Shown: positions 51,363 through 59,815, numbered from the stretch's first letter. The stretch: 64,000 nucleotides of DNA from Nocardioides luteus (GCF_014648595.1 NZ_BMRK01000005.1:68516-132515), one strand, 5' to 3'. Notes: generated by a model from the sequence alone, not told the origin. A program made the numbers and translations.

Positions 51363-53843
51363 TCAGACGCTGACGGTCTTCCGCTCGACGGGCTCCTCGG
51401 TGACGGCGGCGTCGGGGTGGGCGCGCTCGAGCGCGGCACCTTCGACGTCGACGTTCGGGAGGATGCGGTCGAGCCACTTAGGCAGCCACCACGCGGAGCT
51501 GCCGAGCAGGTGCATCAGCGCCGGCATCAGCAGCATCCGGACGATGAATGCGTCCAGCAGCACGCCGAGCGCGAGGCCGAAGCCCATCGAGCGGATCATC
51601 ACCGACTCCGCGAACACGAAGCCGCCGAAGACCGAGACCATGATCAGGCCGGCCGCGATCACGACGGAGCGTCCGGCACGGAACCCGCGGGCGACGGCGA
51701 CGCGGGCCGGGTCGCCGTGGACGTACGCCTCCCGCATGCCGGAGGCCAGGAACAGCTGGTAGTCCATCGCCAGGCCGAAGAGGATCCCGACCAGCAGGAT
51801 CGGCAGGAAGCTCAGGATCGGACCGGTGCTGTCGATGTTGAGCAGGTCGGCGCCGACGCCCTTCTGGAAGACCGCGACCACGACGCCGTACGTCGCGAGC
51901 AGCGAGAGCACGAAGCCACCGGTCGCGATGAGCGGCACCAGGAGCGAGCGGAAGACCAGGATCAGGATCAGCAGCGAGAGACCGACGACGACGCCGAGGT
52001 AGGGAAGGAGTACGTCGTTGAGCCCCTGCGAGACGTCGATCGCGACCGCGGTGGCGCCGGCGACGCCGAGGGTGATGTCGCCGTTGACCGCGGGCATGTC
52101 CCGGATCGCGTTGACCAGCTCGTTGGTGGAGACGCTGTTGGGGCCGTGCTCGGGGATGACCTGGAAGGCGGCGGTGCGGCCGTCCTTCGAGACCGCGGCT
52201 GGCGCCACGGCACGTACGTCATCGAGGTCTGCCAGCGCCTTGGCGACCGTCAGCTGGTTCTGCTGGACGGCGGCCTCGCTGAGGCCCTCCGGCAGATCCG
52301 CCGCGACCAGGAGCGGGCCGTTGGCGCCGGCGCCGAAGCTGTCCTCGGTGATCGTGTAGGCCGTGCGGGCCAGCGAGCCCTCGGGCTCGGAGCCGCCGTC
52401 GGGCAGGCCGAGGCGCATGTCGAGGGCCGGGACGGCGAGGGCGAGCAGGGCCACCACGGCGGCGACGACGGTGATCACGGCTCGCCCGGTCGAAATCGGC
52501 TTGGCGTGAGCCTCGGCCTCGTCCTGCTGGGCGACCTTCTTGCGGGCGCGCTTGGAGACGATCCGGCCGCCGACCAGGCCGAGGACGGCCGGGGCGAGAG
52601 TGATCGCGACCAGCACGGCGATCGCGACGCAGGCGGCGCCGACCGAGCCCATCAGACCGAGGAAGGGGATCCCGGTCATGTTGAGCGCGACCAGCGCCAC
52701 GATCACGGTGGAACCGGCGAAGACGACGGCCGTTCCGGCGGTGCCGTTGGCGAGCGCGATCGACTCGGTGACGTCGGAGCCGTGCAGCAGCTGCTTGCGG
52801 TGCCGGTTGAGGATGAAGAGCGAGTAGTCGATGCCGACCGCGAGGCCGAGCATCAGCCCCAGGATCGGGGTCATCGAGGCCATCTGCAGGACGCCGGAGA
52901 GGGAGAGCGCGCCGAGCGCCCCGATGCCGACGCCGGTCAGCGCGGTGACCAGCGGGACGGCCGCGCCGATGATGGTGCCGAGCATGACCAGCAGGACGAC
53001 CGCGGCGACGCCGACGCCGACGATCTCACCGGGGCCGACCGGGTTGGGGGTCTCCTGGGAGATGTCGGCGGAGACGCCGACCTCCACGCCGTCGATCGGG
53101 ATGTCGGTGAAGTGGTCGACGGTGGCCTTCTTGGTCTCCTCCGACATCTCCAGGCGACCGACGGAGTACGCGACGTTGACCAGGGCGGCGGAGCCGTCCG
53201 CGGAGACCATCCGGATCTCCTCGGAGAGCTCGAGGAGCTCGGCGCCGTTCTCCGCCTTGGTGGTGTTGGCCTTCAGGTCGGCGGCGCTGTCGTCGAGCTT
53301 CGCCTGCTGCTTGTCGAGCGCGGCCTGCTGGGCGTCGAGCTCGGTGGAAGGCAGACCGGCGGCCTTCAGCTGCTTGCGGGCGGCGTCGAGGTCGGTCTGG
53401 GCCTTGTCGAGCTTGCCCTGGGCGCGGTCGAGCTGGGTGCGGCCGGCCTCGAGCTGGGCCAGGCCGGCGGTGACCTTCTCGGCCTGCGCCGTGCGCTGCG
53501 CCTCGGTCTGGAAGGGGTCGGTGACCGTCGCGACGTCGGGGAGGTCCTCGGCGCTGGAGATCAGCGCTTTGATCTCCTTCTTCTGGGCAGCGCTGAGCGG
53601 GGTGCCGTCCTCGGTCTGGAAGGCGATCGTGCCGGAGCCGCCGGCCAGGTCGGGCAGGCCCTTCTGCAGGTCGTCGACGACCTCGGACGAGGGCAGCCCC
53701 GGGATGTCGAAGCTGGTGGTGAGCTCACCGGACCAGGCGACGTACGCCCCGGCAGCGCCGGACAGAGCCAGCACCCAGGCAAGGATCACAAGCCAGGCGC
53801 GGCGTGCGGCCGTCTTGCCCAGTCGATACAACAGCTCCGCCAT
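51363..53843 (-). CDS. MMPL family RND-type exporter with coiled-coil ectodomain
   Basis: An 826-aa RND-superfamily transporter with two blocks of membrane helices, each preceded by a large external loop. Family motifs include LGLAVGIDYSLFILNRHR and GILFGLAMDYQLFLASGMREAY (paired Asp-Tyr proton-relay sites). The first external loop holds a long heptad-like coiled coil (about residues 115-200, repeated LDxAQxxLDxA), less common in the family. GGAGGG eight bases before ATG 53843 fixes the start. The divergent TetR is the likely repressor. Cargo is probably a lipid or drug, by family analogy. Confidence 0.93.
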   Translation of the reverse strand: MAELLYRLGKTAARRAWLVILAWVLALSGAAGAYVAWSGELTTSFDIPGLPSSEVVDDLQKGLPDLAGGSGTIAFQTEDGTPLSAAQKKEIKALISSAEDLPDVATVTDPFQTEAQRTAQAEKVTAGLAQLEAGRTQLDRAQGKLDKAQTDLDAARKQLKAAGLPSTELDAQQAALDKQQAKLDDSAADLKANTTKAENGAELLELSEEIRMVSADGSAALVNVAYSVGRLEMSEETKKATVDHFTDIPIDGVEVGVSADISQETPNPVGPGEIVGVGVAAVVLLVMLGTIIGAAVPLVTALTGVGIGALGALSLSGVLQMASMTPILGLMLGLAVGIDYSLFILNRHRKQLLHGSDVTESIALANGTAGTAVVFAGSTVIVALVALNMTGIPFLGLMGSVGAACVAIAVLVAITLAPAVLGLVGGRIVSKRARKKVAQQDEAEAHAKPISTGRAVITVVAAVVALLALAVPALDMRLGLPDGGSEPEGSLARTAYTITEDSFGAGANGPLLVAADLPEGLSEAAVQQNQLTVAKALADLDDVRAVAPAAVSKDGRTAAFQVIPEHGPNSVSTNELVNAIRDMPAVNGDITLGVAGATAVAIDVSQGLNDVLLPYLGVVVGLSLLILILVFRSLLVPLIATGGFVLSLLATYGVVVAVFQKGVGADLLNIDSTGPILSFLPILLVGILFGLAMDYQLFLASGMREAYVHGDPARVAVARGFRAGRSVVIAAGLIMVSVFGGFVFAESVMIRSMGFGLALGVLLDAFIVRMLLMPALMHLLGSSAWWLPKWLDRILPNVDVEGAALERAHPDAAVTEEPVERKTVSV

Positions 53844-53867
53844 GGCGGCATCCCTCCGGTAATTCGC

Positions 53868-53883
53868 AACGGTCCGTCCAGTT
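53868..53883. promoter_or_regulatory. Candidate operator for the TetR/MMPL pair
   Basis: An imperfect inverted repeat, AACTGGACGGACCGTT on the minus strand, lies 24 bases upstream of the MMPL start and resembles operator sequences seen upstream of TetR-controlled exporters in actinobacteria. Only about two thirds of the positions are symmetrical. Confidence 0.4.
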
Positions 53884-53967
53884 AAACACCTCGATGTCTG
53901 TGGACAAGGGTTCCCGAAGGAGTGATGTGTCACACGTGAGCCTTCGCCTCGGGATGCTTCGGGCTCC

Positions 53968-53973
53968 TAAGAT
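53968..53973 (+). promoter_or_regulatory. -10 element of the TetR gene at 53981
   Basis: TAAGAT, seven bases before the ATG at 53981. Confidence 0.6.
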
Positions 53974-53980
53974 GCCCCTC

Positions 53981-54559
53981 ATGCCAGCGTCAGCAGGAGT
54001 GCGCCGTCGAGGTGCCGTACGCAGCGAGGAGGCGCGGACCGCGGTCCTCGCCGCGACCGGGCGGCTCTTCGCCACCGAGGGCTACGACCACCTCACCATC
54101 GAGGGGATCGCGGCCGAGGCGGGCGTCTCCAAGCAGACGATCTACCGCTGGTGGCCCTCGAAGAGCGCGGTGGTGGCCGACGCCTTGATCGAGGACCGGC
54201 TGCTGCCGGACCACCCGGTCGTACCCGACACCGGCGACATCCGCGCCGACCTGATCGCGTGGGTGCAGAGCGTCATCGAGCTGGTCGCCCAGCCCGGCTA
54301 CGAGGGGCTGGTCCGCTCGCTCATCGCGGCTGCCTGCGAGAACCCCGACATCGGGGCCCGCCTCAACGACGCGCTCGGCATCACCGCCACCGTCGCGACT
54401 CGCATCGAGGCGGCTGTCGCGGCCGGCCAGCTGCCTGCGGACCTCCCTGTCGAGGAGTTCGTACGCGCTCTGGTCGGTGGGTTCGTCCTGCACGCGCTCG
54501 AGCGCACCGAGCCCGCGCCCGACGTGGCCGAGCGGATGGTGCGGGCGCTGCTCCACTGA
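53981..54559 (+). CDS. TetR family transcriptional regulator
   Basis: A 192-aa TetR: HTH (ARTAVLAATGRLFATEGYDHLTIEGIAAEAGVSKQTIYRWWPSKSAVV, about residues 18-65) and a TetR_C_11/16-like effector domain (ENPDIGARLNDALG). ATG 53981 is chosen on the TAAGAT element. It is divergent from the MMPL exporter and followed after 31 bases by a methyltransferase-like gene. Confidence 0.93.
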   Translation: MPASAGVRRRGAVRSEEARTAVLAATGRLFATEGYDHLTIEGIAAEAGVSKQTIYRWWPSKSAVVADALIEDRLLPDHPVVPDTGDIRADLIAWVQSVIELVAQPGYEGLVRSLIAAACENPDIGARLNDALGITATVATRIEAAVAAGQLPADLPVEEFVRALVGGFVLHALERTEPAPDVAERMVRALLH

Positions 54560-54578
54560 CCGGTCTTCGAGGCAGGGC

Positions 54579-54584
54579 TACGGT
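54579..54584 (+). promoter_or_regulatory. -10 element of the isoprenylcysteine methyltransferase-like gene
   Basis: TACGGT, six bases before the ATG at 54591. Confidence 0.55.
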
Positions 54585-54590
54585 GGGGGC

Positions 54591-55055
54591 ATGCCGAAGG
54601 TGCCGCCGCCCGTCTACGTCGCCGTGGGCCTCGCCGCCCAACATCTCCTCGCGCCGCGCGGTCGGCCGAACGTGACGCGGTCCGTGGCCGCCGGCCTCGT
54701 CGCGGCCGGCTCGGTCTACGTCGCCGGCGGTGCCGTCCGGGCCTTCCGTCATCAGGACACCACCGTCGACCCGCTCCGCCCCGAGCGCGCGAGTGCGGTC
54801 GTCACCGAGGGCCCCTTCCGCCACACCCGCAACCCGATGTACGTCGCCATGGCCGGCCTCCTCACCGCCCATGCGGTGCTGCGCGGGGGCTGGCTGTCGT
54901 TCGTGCCGGTGGCAGCCTTCGTCGCCGGCATCGACCGCACCCAGATCCCGGCCGAGGAGCAGGCACTGTCGTCCGGTTTCGGGGAGGCGTACGACGCCTA
55001 TCGCGCCACCACGCCCCGCTGGCTCCGGCTCCCCTGGGGCGGGCGACGTGGCTGA
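54591..55055 (+). CDS. Isoprenylcysteine carboxyl methyltransferase (ICMT)-like membrane protein
   Basis: A 154-aa membrane protein with about four helices. The ICMT/phospholipid methyltransferase motif TEGPFRHTRNPMYVAMAGLL (about residues 73-92) and a C-terminal EEQALSSGFGEAYDAYRATTPRW match the family. The methyl acceptor in bacteria is unknown. Its end overlaps the next gene by eight bases. Confidence 0.9.
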   Translation: MPKVPPPVYVAVGLAAQHLLAPRGRPNVTRSVAAGLVAAGSVYVAGGAVRAFRHQDTTVDPLRPERASAVVTEGPFRHTRNPMYVAMAGLLTAHAVLRGGWLSFVPVAAFVAGIDRTQIPAEEQALSSGFGEAYDAYRATTPRWLRLPWGGRRG

Positions 55056-55446
55056 GCTCCTCCAGACGGTCCTCGACACCACCGACGTACGCCGCCTCGC
55101 CGAGTTCTACCGCCAGCTCCTCGGCCTCACCTACCGCCTGGGCGACGAGGAGCCTTCGGAGGACGAGGACTGGCTGGTCCTCACCTGGCCCGACGGCCGT
55201 CGCGCGCTGGCGTTCAACCGCGTCGACGAGTCCGAGATGGCACCATCCCACTGGCCCGCCCCCGGCGCGGTCAAGCACATGCACCTGGACCTCACCGTGA
55301 GCTCGGTCGAAGAGCTCGACGCCGACCACGCCCGAGCCCTCGCCCTGGGCGCCGAGCTCCGCCTAGACCGCACCGACGACCCCGACGAGCCCCTCCGGGC
55401 GTACGCCGACCCCGCAGGTCACATCTTCTGCATCCTCGTCGCCTGA
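55048..55446 (+). CDS. VOC (glyoxalase) family protein
   Basis: A 132-aa glyoxalase-like protein: LQTVLDTTDVRRLAEFYRQLLGLTYRLG at the start, HMHLDLTVSSVEELDADHARALALGAEL, and AYADPAGHIFCILVA at the end. The last motif has no Glu metal ligand (FCIL), typical of the Glyoxalase_6 subgroup. GTG 55048 lies inside the end of the preceding gene. Ligand unknown. Confidence 0.87.
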   Translation: MAELLQTVLDTTDVRRLAEFYRQLLGLTYRLGDEEPSEDEDWLVLTWPDGRRALAFNRVDESEMAPSHWPAPGAVKHMHLDLTVSSVEELDADHARALALGAELRLDRTDDPDEPLRAYADPAGHIFCILVA

Positions 55447-55550
55447 CGGCCTGGTGGTCCCGGTGGTCCCGGTGGTCGAGCCTGTCGAGACCTCCCTGCC
55501 GGAAACGTGTCGCCGGGGCTGGTCTGGGCCGCTGCCCCGTTCGTGAGGGT

Positions 55551-55642
55551 CTTCTCGACCTGCCCCGGAGTCAAGGACGGCCTTCGGCCGCCGGCTTCGC
55601 CGGCCGCTTCGCGGTCCTGGACACCGGGACACGTCGAGAAAG
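55551..55642 (+). repeat. 92-bp hairpin, module copy 1
   Basis: Outer arms CTTCTCGACCTG and CACGTCGAGAAAG enclose nested inverted repeats GTCAAGGAC / GTCCTGGAC and GCCGGC / GCCGGC. Copy 1 has one arm mismatch that copies 2 and 3 lack. Confidence 0.85.
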
Positions 55643-55852
55643 GATTTGGCTGGTTATCGGGGCGGCGGCCCGGGTGTGGTCGCGGAGGATTCGGTCGCCG
55701 GAGCTAGTCACCGGTGGTCGAGCTTGTCGAGACCACCCCACTCGGAACACAAACCCCCGGCGGTGTTCTCCGGTGGTCGAGCCTGTCGAGACCTCCCTGC
55801 CGGAAACGACCACCGAAAGCGGACTCTGGGCCGCCGACCCGTTCGTGAGGGT

Positions 55853-55944
55853 CTTCTCGACCTGCCCCGGAGTCAAGGACGGCCTGCGGCCGCCGGCTTC
55901 GCCGGCCGCTTCGCGGTCCTGGACACCGGGACAGGTCGAGAAAG
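55853..55944 (+). repeat. 92-bp hairpin, module copy 2
   Basis: Same length and structure as the copy at 55551. Outer arms CTTCTCGACCTG and CAGGTCGAGAAAG are complementary apart from one extra A. Confidence 0.85.
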
Positions 55945-56096
55945 GATTTGGCTGGCTGTCGGGGCGGCGGACCGGGTGTGGTCGCGGGGGGATTCGGTCG
56001 CCGGAGCTACTCCCCGGTGGTCGAGCTTGTCGAGACCTCCCTGCCGGAAACGTGTCCCGGAAGACGACTGTGGGCCGCCGACCCGCTCCTGAGGGT

Positions 56097-56188
56097 CTTC
56101 TCGACCCATCCCGGAGTCAAGGACGGCCTACGGCCGCCGGCTGCGCCGGCCGCTTCGCGGTCCTGGACACCGGGACAGGTCGAGAAAG
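56097..56188 (+). repeat. 92-bp hairpin, module copy 3
   Basis: Same length as copies 1 and 2. The left arm reads CTTCTCGACCCATC, the right arm is unchanged. It is the copy nearest the endonuclease gene. Confidence 0.85.
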
Positions 56189-56450
56189 GATTTGGCTGGC
56201 TATCGGGGCGGCGGCCCGAGTGTGGCGCGGAGAAAACGAGACCTCGGAGGTCGAGCTTGTCGAGACCACCAAACCCACAACAACTACCCCGTTCGTGGGA
56301 GGAGGTGGCTTATCGGGCCACTTACCATCCACAGATTCGATCCTGAGATTCGCTCAGAAAAGTGCATCTGATCAGGGATAATATGTGGCATCGGCGGCAA
56401 GGAAAGAGTAGAATCAGGCCCATCACGACACACCCTTGAAGGGAGGAACG

Positions 56451-57692
56451 ATGAGCCTCGAGCACGACACGGTTGATGCTGACCTGAGCGCCATCGAGGC
56501 CTCTCTCGACGACCTCCTGACTCGGGATCCGGCTTATTGGCGGACCAGTCAGAAGAAAGACGCATTGCAGCGGCTGGAGAAGATCCAGGCCAAGCAGGCG
56601 GCCGTGAAGCTCCGGCTGCTCGCCACGGCTGGTGATATCGCTGAGGAGACCGGCGCGAAGGACGTCTCCGGGTGGATGCGGACCGAGCTCCTCGTCGACA
56701 AGGGCGTCGCCCGCTCCCAGGTGAACCTGGCTGCCAGCCTCGTCAAGTACGAACTGGTCGCAGAGGGTCTCGCCGAAGGTGTGCTGTCCCAGGACAAAGC
56801 CCGGGCAATCACCAAGGCCCTCGATCAGATCGAGACCGACCCGGCTGCCAGTGCCGAGGACCTGCTCTTGGCGGAGAAGTTGTTGGTCGAGCATGCGACC
56901 TGGTGGACCGCGAATGAGTTGAAGGGCGCCGGCAAACGGATCCTGCTGATGGTCGACCCCGACCGGTTCGAAGCCGCTGAAGCCAAGGCGCTGCAGCGGG
57001 AAGAAGAGCACGCCCAGCGGCGCACGTTCTTCCAGTCCCGCGACAACGGCGACGGCACCATCGATATCCAAGCCCGAGTCTCTCGTGCGGTCGGGCTGCG
57101 GCTGCGCACGATGCTGGACTCGCTGGCTCAGCCGCGGAAGTGGTCCGCGGAGGAGAAGGGCCGCAAAGCCCCCTACGACCGGCTGCTGGGTCAGGCCTTC
57201 GCGCGGGTCATCGACACCTACGACGTCGAGAACCTGCCCCGTCATGGTGGCCACGCAACCACAGTCTTCGTGACCATGAGCCTGGACGAGCTCCGCAAGG
57301 ACCTGGCCACCGCTTCGCTCGGGTTCGACGGTGAGAAGATCACCGCCGCGGAAGCCAGAAGGATGGCGTGCAACGCCGATCTCGTCCCGGTCGTGTTGGG
57401 CACGGACTCGGAGGTCCTCGACCTCGGCCGCACCGCCCGCCTGGCGCACCCGATCCAACACCGCGCACTCCGGCTCCGAGACAAGTGCTGTCAAGCAGAA
57501 GACTGCGATGCCCCAGCCGCCTGGACCGAAGCACACCATCTGAAACCCTGGTCCGAAGGTGGCGAGACCAACCTGGCCGACATGGTGCTGTTGTGTCCGA
57601 GTGACCATCACCGGATCCACGACCCGAACTACGACCACGAACGGCTGCCCGACGGGCGGATCCGGTTCAGCCGACGCGCCTCCACGTCCTGA
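56451..57692 (+). CDS. DUF222 and HNH endonuclease domain protein (13E12 repeat family)
   Basis: A 413-aa protein with an N-terminal DUF222 region (about residues 15-300; LRLLATAGDIAEETGAKDVSGWM, LVDKGVARSQVNLAASL) and a C-terminal HNH nuclease motif: CCQAEDCDAPAAWTEAHHLKPWSEGG, then TNLADMVLLCPSDHHRIHD, with the zinc cysteines and metal histidines present. A strong GAGGAA site precedes ATG 56451. The family is multicopy and repetitive in actinobacterial genomes (REP13E12 in Mycobacterium) and has no settled function. Here it is framed by inverted ~220-bp modules and by AT-richer leader DNA, which suggests mobility. Confidence 0.92.
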   Translation: MSLEHDTVDADLSAIEASLDDLLTRDPAYWRTSQKKDALQRLEKIQAKQAAVKLRLLATAGDIAEETGAKDVSGWMRTELLVDKGVARSQVNLAASLVKYELVAEGLAEGVLSQDKARAITKALDQIETDPAASAEDLLLAEKLLVEHATWWTANELKGAGKRILLMVDPDRFEAAEAKALQREEEHAQRRTFFQSRDNGDGTIDIQARVSRAVGLRLRTMLDSLAQPRKWSAEEKGRKAPYDRLLGQAFARVIDTYDVENLPRHGGHATTVFVTMSLDELRKDLATASLGFDGEKITAAEARRMACNADLVPVVLGTDSEVLDLGRTARLAHPIQHRALRLRDKCCQAEDCDAPAAWTEAHHLKPWSEGGETNLADMVLLCPSDHHRIHDPNYDHERLPDGRIRFSRRASTS

Positions 57693-57702
57693 CCGCACAC
57701 TC

Positions 57703-58135
57703 GGTGGTCGAGCTTGTCGAGACCCTCTTCGCGCAACGCGAGGCCGTAACCTGTTGCGTTCCACCGGCCTGACCCCGCGGAGAGTGGTCTCGACAAGCTC
57801 GACCACCGTGAGACCCCGCGTCTTGAGCCGACGAGAGCGAACGGCGAGCGACCGTGTTGGTCTCGACATGCCTTTGGTTCAGCGACTCTGGCGGCTCGAC
57901 TGAGATGCATCCCCACACCGGTGGTCGAGCCTGTCGAGACCCCTCTTCGGGCAACGCCAACTCCGGTCTGCTGCGTGCCACTGGCCTGGTCTTCCGTGGA
58001 AGGTGGTCTCGACAGGCTCGACCACCGGGGGAGACCTTGGGGGTTGAGTCGCTGCGTGTGCGAGCGGGGAGCGACTGTGTTGGTCTCGACACGCCTTCGC
58101 CTGGCGGCTCCGGCGGCTCGACCAGCGGTTGCGAG
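57703..58135. repeat. Two diverged ~217-bp tandem units, each with a complementary pair of 22-bp repeats
   Basis: Unit 1 spans 57703-57919 and unit 2 spans 57920-58135. Each starts with a direct 22-bp repeat (57703-57724; 57920-57941) and has its exact reverse complement 61-63 bases further on (57786-57807; 58005-58026). Unit 1 uses the T variant in both repeats and unit 2 the C variant in both, so each 22-bp stem is perfect. A partial copy and GGCGGCTCGAC close each unit. Confidence 0.85.
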
Positions 58136-58182
58136 GGTTTCGCCCTCTTCGTCCGATGGCTCCTTCGAAGTCTCGGTTCGCC

Positions 58183-58410
58183 CGCGCCACACCCCTCGCC
58201 GCCGCCCCGATATTGGCGAGATCTTTTCTCGATCGGGTGTCGGGTCAAGGATGGCCGTAGGCCACCGCGCAAGCGGCGGGCGAAGCCCGTCCTTGACGCG
58301 GCGCGTGATCGAGAGACACTGAGAGATCGGGTCGGCGGCGAACCTTGGAGCCAAAGAAGAGTCGCTTGGCGATGTCCGCACGCGGGGTGGTCTCGACAGG
58401 CTCGACCTCC
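58183..58410 (-). repeat. Hairpin module copy 4, inverted
   Basis: Read on the minus strand this matches the three upstream modules in order: 22-bp repeat (58410-58389), spacer with GCCGCCGACCCG, hairpin (58316-58223) with GTCAAGGACGGGC and ATCCTTGAC arms, and tail ATCGGGGCGGCGGC. It is more diverged than the other three but clearly the same element, facing the opposite way across the endonuclease gene. Confidence 0.8.
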
Positions 58411-58460
58411 GGTGAGACAGGTTGCGACGGGCACGACCACCGGTGGGTGAGAATGGCGGA

Positions 58461-58757
58461 ATGAGCGACTTCGAGTACGCGAACAACCAGGCCGAGCACC
58501 GCTACGAGGCCCGTGATGGGGAGACCGTGGCGGGGATGGCGGTCTATCGGCTGCCTGATGACGAGCACGTGGACTTCGTGCACACCGAGGTGCCGGAGGC
58601 CTACAGCGGGCAGGGATTGGCCGCGAGGCTGGTCGAGTTCGCGCTCGCCGATGTGAAGGCGAAGGGGAAGCGGATCGTGCCGCATTGCCCGTACGTGGCG
58701 AAGTGGCTGAAGAAGCACGGCGAGGAGTACGCCGAGATCACCGACTGGCCAGGCTGA
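58461..58757 (+). CDS. Small GNAT family N-acetyltransferase (YjdJ-like)
   Basis: A 98-aa single-motif acetyltransferase of the N-acetyltransferase domain YjdJ/GNAT_3 type: DFVHTEVPEAYSGQGLAARLVEFALADVKAKG binds acetyl-CoA and IVPHCPYVAKWLKKH follows, as in the family. ATG 58461 is preceded by GAGAAT six bases upstream. It converges on the propeller-like gene with nine bases between. Confidence 0.92.
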   Translation: MSDFEYANNQAEHRYEARDGETVAGMAVYRLPDDEHVDFVHTEVPEAYSGQGLAARLVEFALADVKAKGKRIVPHCPYVAKWLKKHGEEYAEITDWPG

Positions 58758-58766
58758 CCGAGACCG

Positions 58767-59678
58767 TCAGACATCCGCAGGCTTGCGCGGCTCCAGGCCG
58801 AGCTTGGCCAGCGGGGTGCGGGTCATGTGGGCCGAGGGCCAGGCCTGGCCGCGGGTCGAGGTGCCGCGGGAGTAGGGCTTGGCGCCTGACTGGTAGGTCA
58901 CGAAGAACTCGTCGCCGACCTCGGCGAGGCCTTCGGCCAGGTTGGGCAGCGACTGGACGGCTCGGGACCGGATGGTGACCCGGTCCTGGACCACCAGCTG
59001 GCTGCGCCGAGCAGGCCCGCGGGAGACGCTGAAGACGTACTCCTCCTTGCGGACCACCACGCCCTGGGTGCCGACAGGGGTGCGTACGCCGATGGGGGTC
59101 TTGATCTGCCAGCTGTCGTCCTTGCGGATGTACTTGTAGAGCCGGTTGTTGGCGTCCGAGCCGACGTAGAGCTGGTCCTTGGTGGCGGCGAGGTAGGAGC
59201 CGGCGGCGAGCGCGACCAGCGGGGCGACCGTCGAGACGGTCGAGAAGCGCTCGGCGTGGACGAGCTCGGTCAGCGAGTAGCGGTAGAGGCGGGGCGGGTT
59301 GCCCTCGCGGCAGACGTAGACCTCGTCGCCGATGACCGCGACGCCACCGGCGTTGACCGGGCCGCTGACGCTGCCCTTCGGGCCGCCCAGATAGACGGCG
59401 TTGATCAGCTCGCCCGACGGCTTGTCGACCAGGGCGAGCGCGGAGCCGAGCTTGTCGCCGTAGTAGCCCTGCAGGAGCAGGTCGGCCTCGGGGGAGTAGG
59501 CCAGCCCCTGGGGGATCCAGCCGTGGTCCTCGTCGCCGGTGAGCACCTCGGCGGTCGCGATGTGCGGGATCATCGGGCCCAGGCTGCTGCCGCTGCGGCC
59601 CAGCCAGGCCTCGGTGCGGGCGATGCCGCGCTGGACCCACTTCTGCTGCCGTTTCAGAGTCAGCTCCGGATCGGTCAC
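58767..59678 (-). CDS. Uncharacterised beta-propeller-like protein
   Basis: A 303-aa protein without signal peptide. Repeated short strands such as IPQGLAYSPEADLLLQGYYGDK, GVAVIGDEVYVCREGN, YLAATKDQLYVGSDANNRLYKY and GLAEVGDEFFVTYQSGAKPY suggest four to six blades of a NHL/SMP-30-like propeller. No enzyme motif is seen. GTG 59678 is chosen because TAGATT lies eight bases upstream. It is divergent from the FAD dehydrogenase. Confidence 0.65.
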   Translation of the reverse strand: MTDPELTLKRQQKWVQRGIARTEAWLGRSGSSLGPMIPHIATAEVLTGDEDHGWIPQGLAYSPEADLLLQGYYGDKLGSALALVDKPSGELINAVYLGGPKGSVSGPVNAGGVAVIGDEVYVCREGNPPRLYRYSLTELVHAERFSTVSTVAPLVALAAGSYLAATKDQLYVGSDANNRLYKYIRKDDSWQIKTPIGVRTPVGTQGVVVRKEEYVFSVSRGPARRSQLVVQDRVTIRSRAVQSLPNLAEGLAEVGDEFFVTYQSGAKPYSRGTSTRGQAWPSAHMTRTPLAKLGLEPRKPADV

Positions 59679-59686
59679 GGGCAAAA

Positions 59687-59692
59687 AATCTA
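59687..59692 (-). promoter_or_regulatory. -10 element of the propeller-like gene
   Basis: TAGATT, eight bases before the GTG at 59678. Confidence 0.55.
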
Positions 59693-59815
59693 TCCGTTCG
59701 GCGACCGTTCGGCGACGGCTTCGGGGTGCGAGTCCGGCAACTGTCCACCTGACGGAACGGTCGGGCGACAGGTTCCATGTACCGGTGGGTATGGGAGATG
59801 GCAGGATCTGCCGAC

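Larger units (their letters stand above)
55447..56450. repeat. Repeat-built region upstream of the HNH endonuclease gene
   Basis: No gene is supported in these 1004 bases; open frames here are repeats of one another. The region holds three direct copies of a ~216-bp module, each beginning with a 22-bp dispersed repeat (starts 55471, 55772 and 56016), then ~60 bp, a 92-bp hairpin and a ~40-bp tail (ATCGGGGCGGCGGCCCGGGT type). Extra 22-bp copies lie at 55713 and, degenerate, 56246. The 3' part (about 56270-56450) is less GC-rich and carries the promoter region of the endonuclease gene. Confidence 0.9.
57693..58460. repeat. Repeat-built region downstream of the HNH endonuclease gene
   Basis: No gene is supported in these 768 bases. 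They hold a diverged tandem duplication (57703-58135), an inverted copy of the hairpin module (58183-58410) and partial 22-bp repeats near 57859 and 58082. The region ends 50 bases after the last 22-bp copy, where the GNAT gene begins. Confidence 0.88.

Noticed and set aside
49626-53885. A 1419-codon open frame on the plus strand opposite recQ and the MMPL gene
   Set aside because: Composition is antisense-like (runs of Asp, Gly, Val, Arg, His), there is no recognisable domain, and both opposite-strand genes are certain.
55447-56450. Several open frames of 60-230 codons in the repeat region
   Set aside because: They are repeats of one another, exist on both strands at once, and their length follows from the tandem repeat lacking stops. 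No start signals or family resemblance.
57693-58460. Open frames on the minus strand of up to 285 codons downstream of the HNH gene
   Set aside because: They translate the 22-bp repeat and its complement (VEPVETT or STGSTT patterns) over and over and match no protein family.
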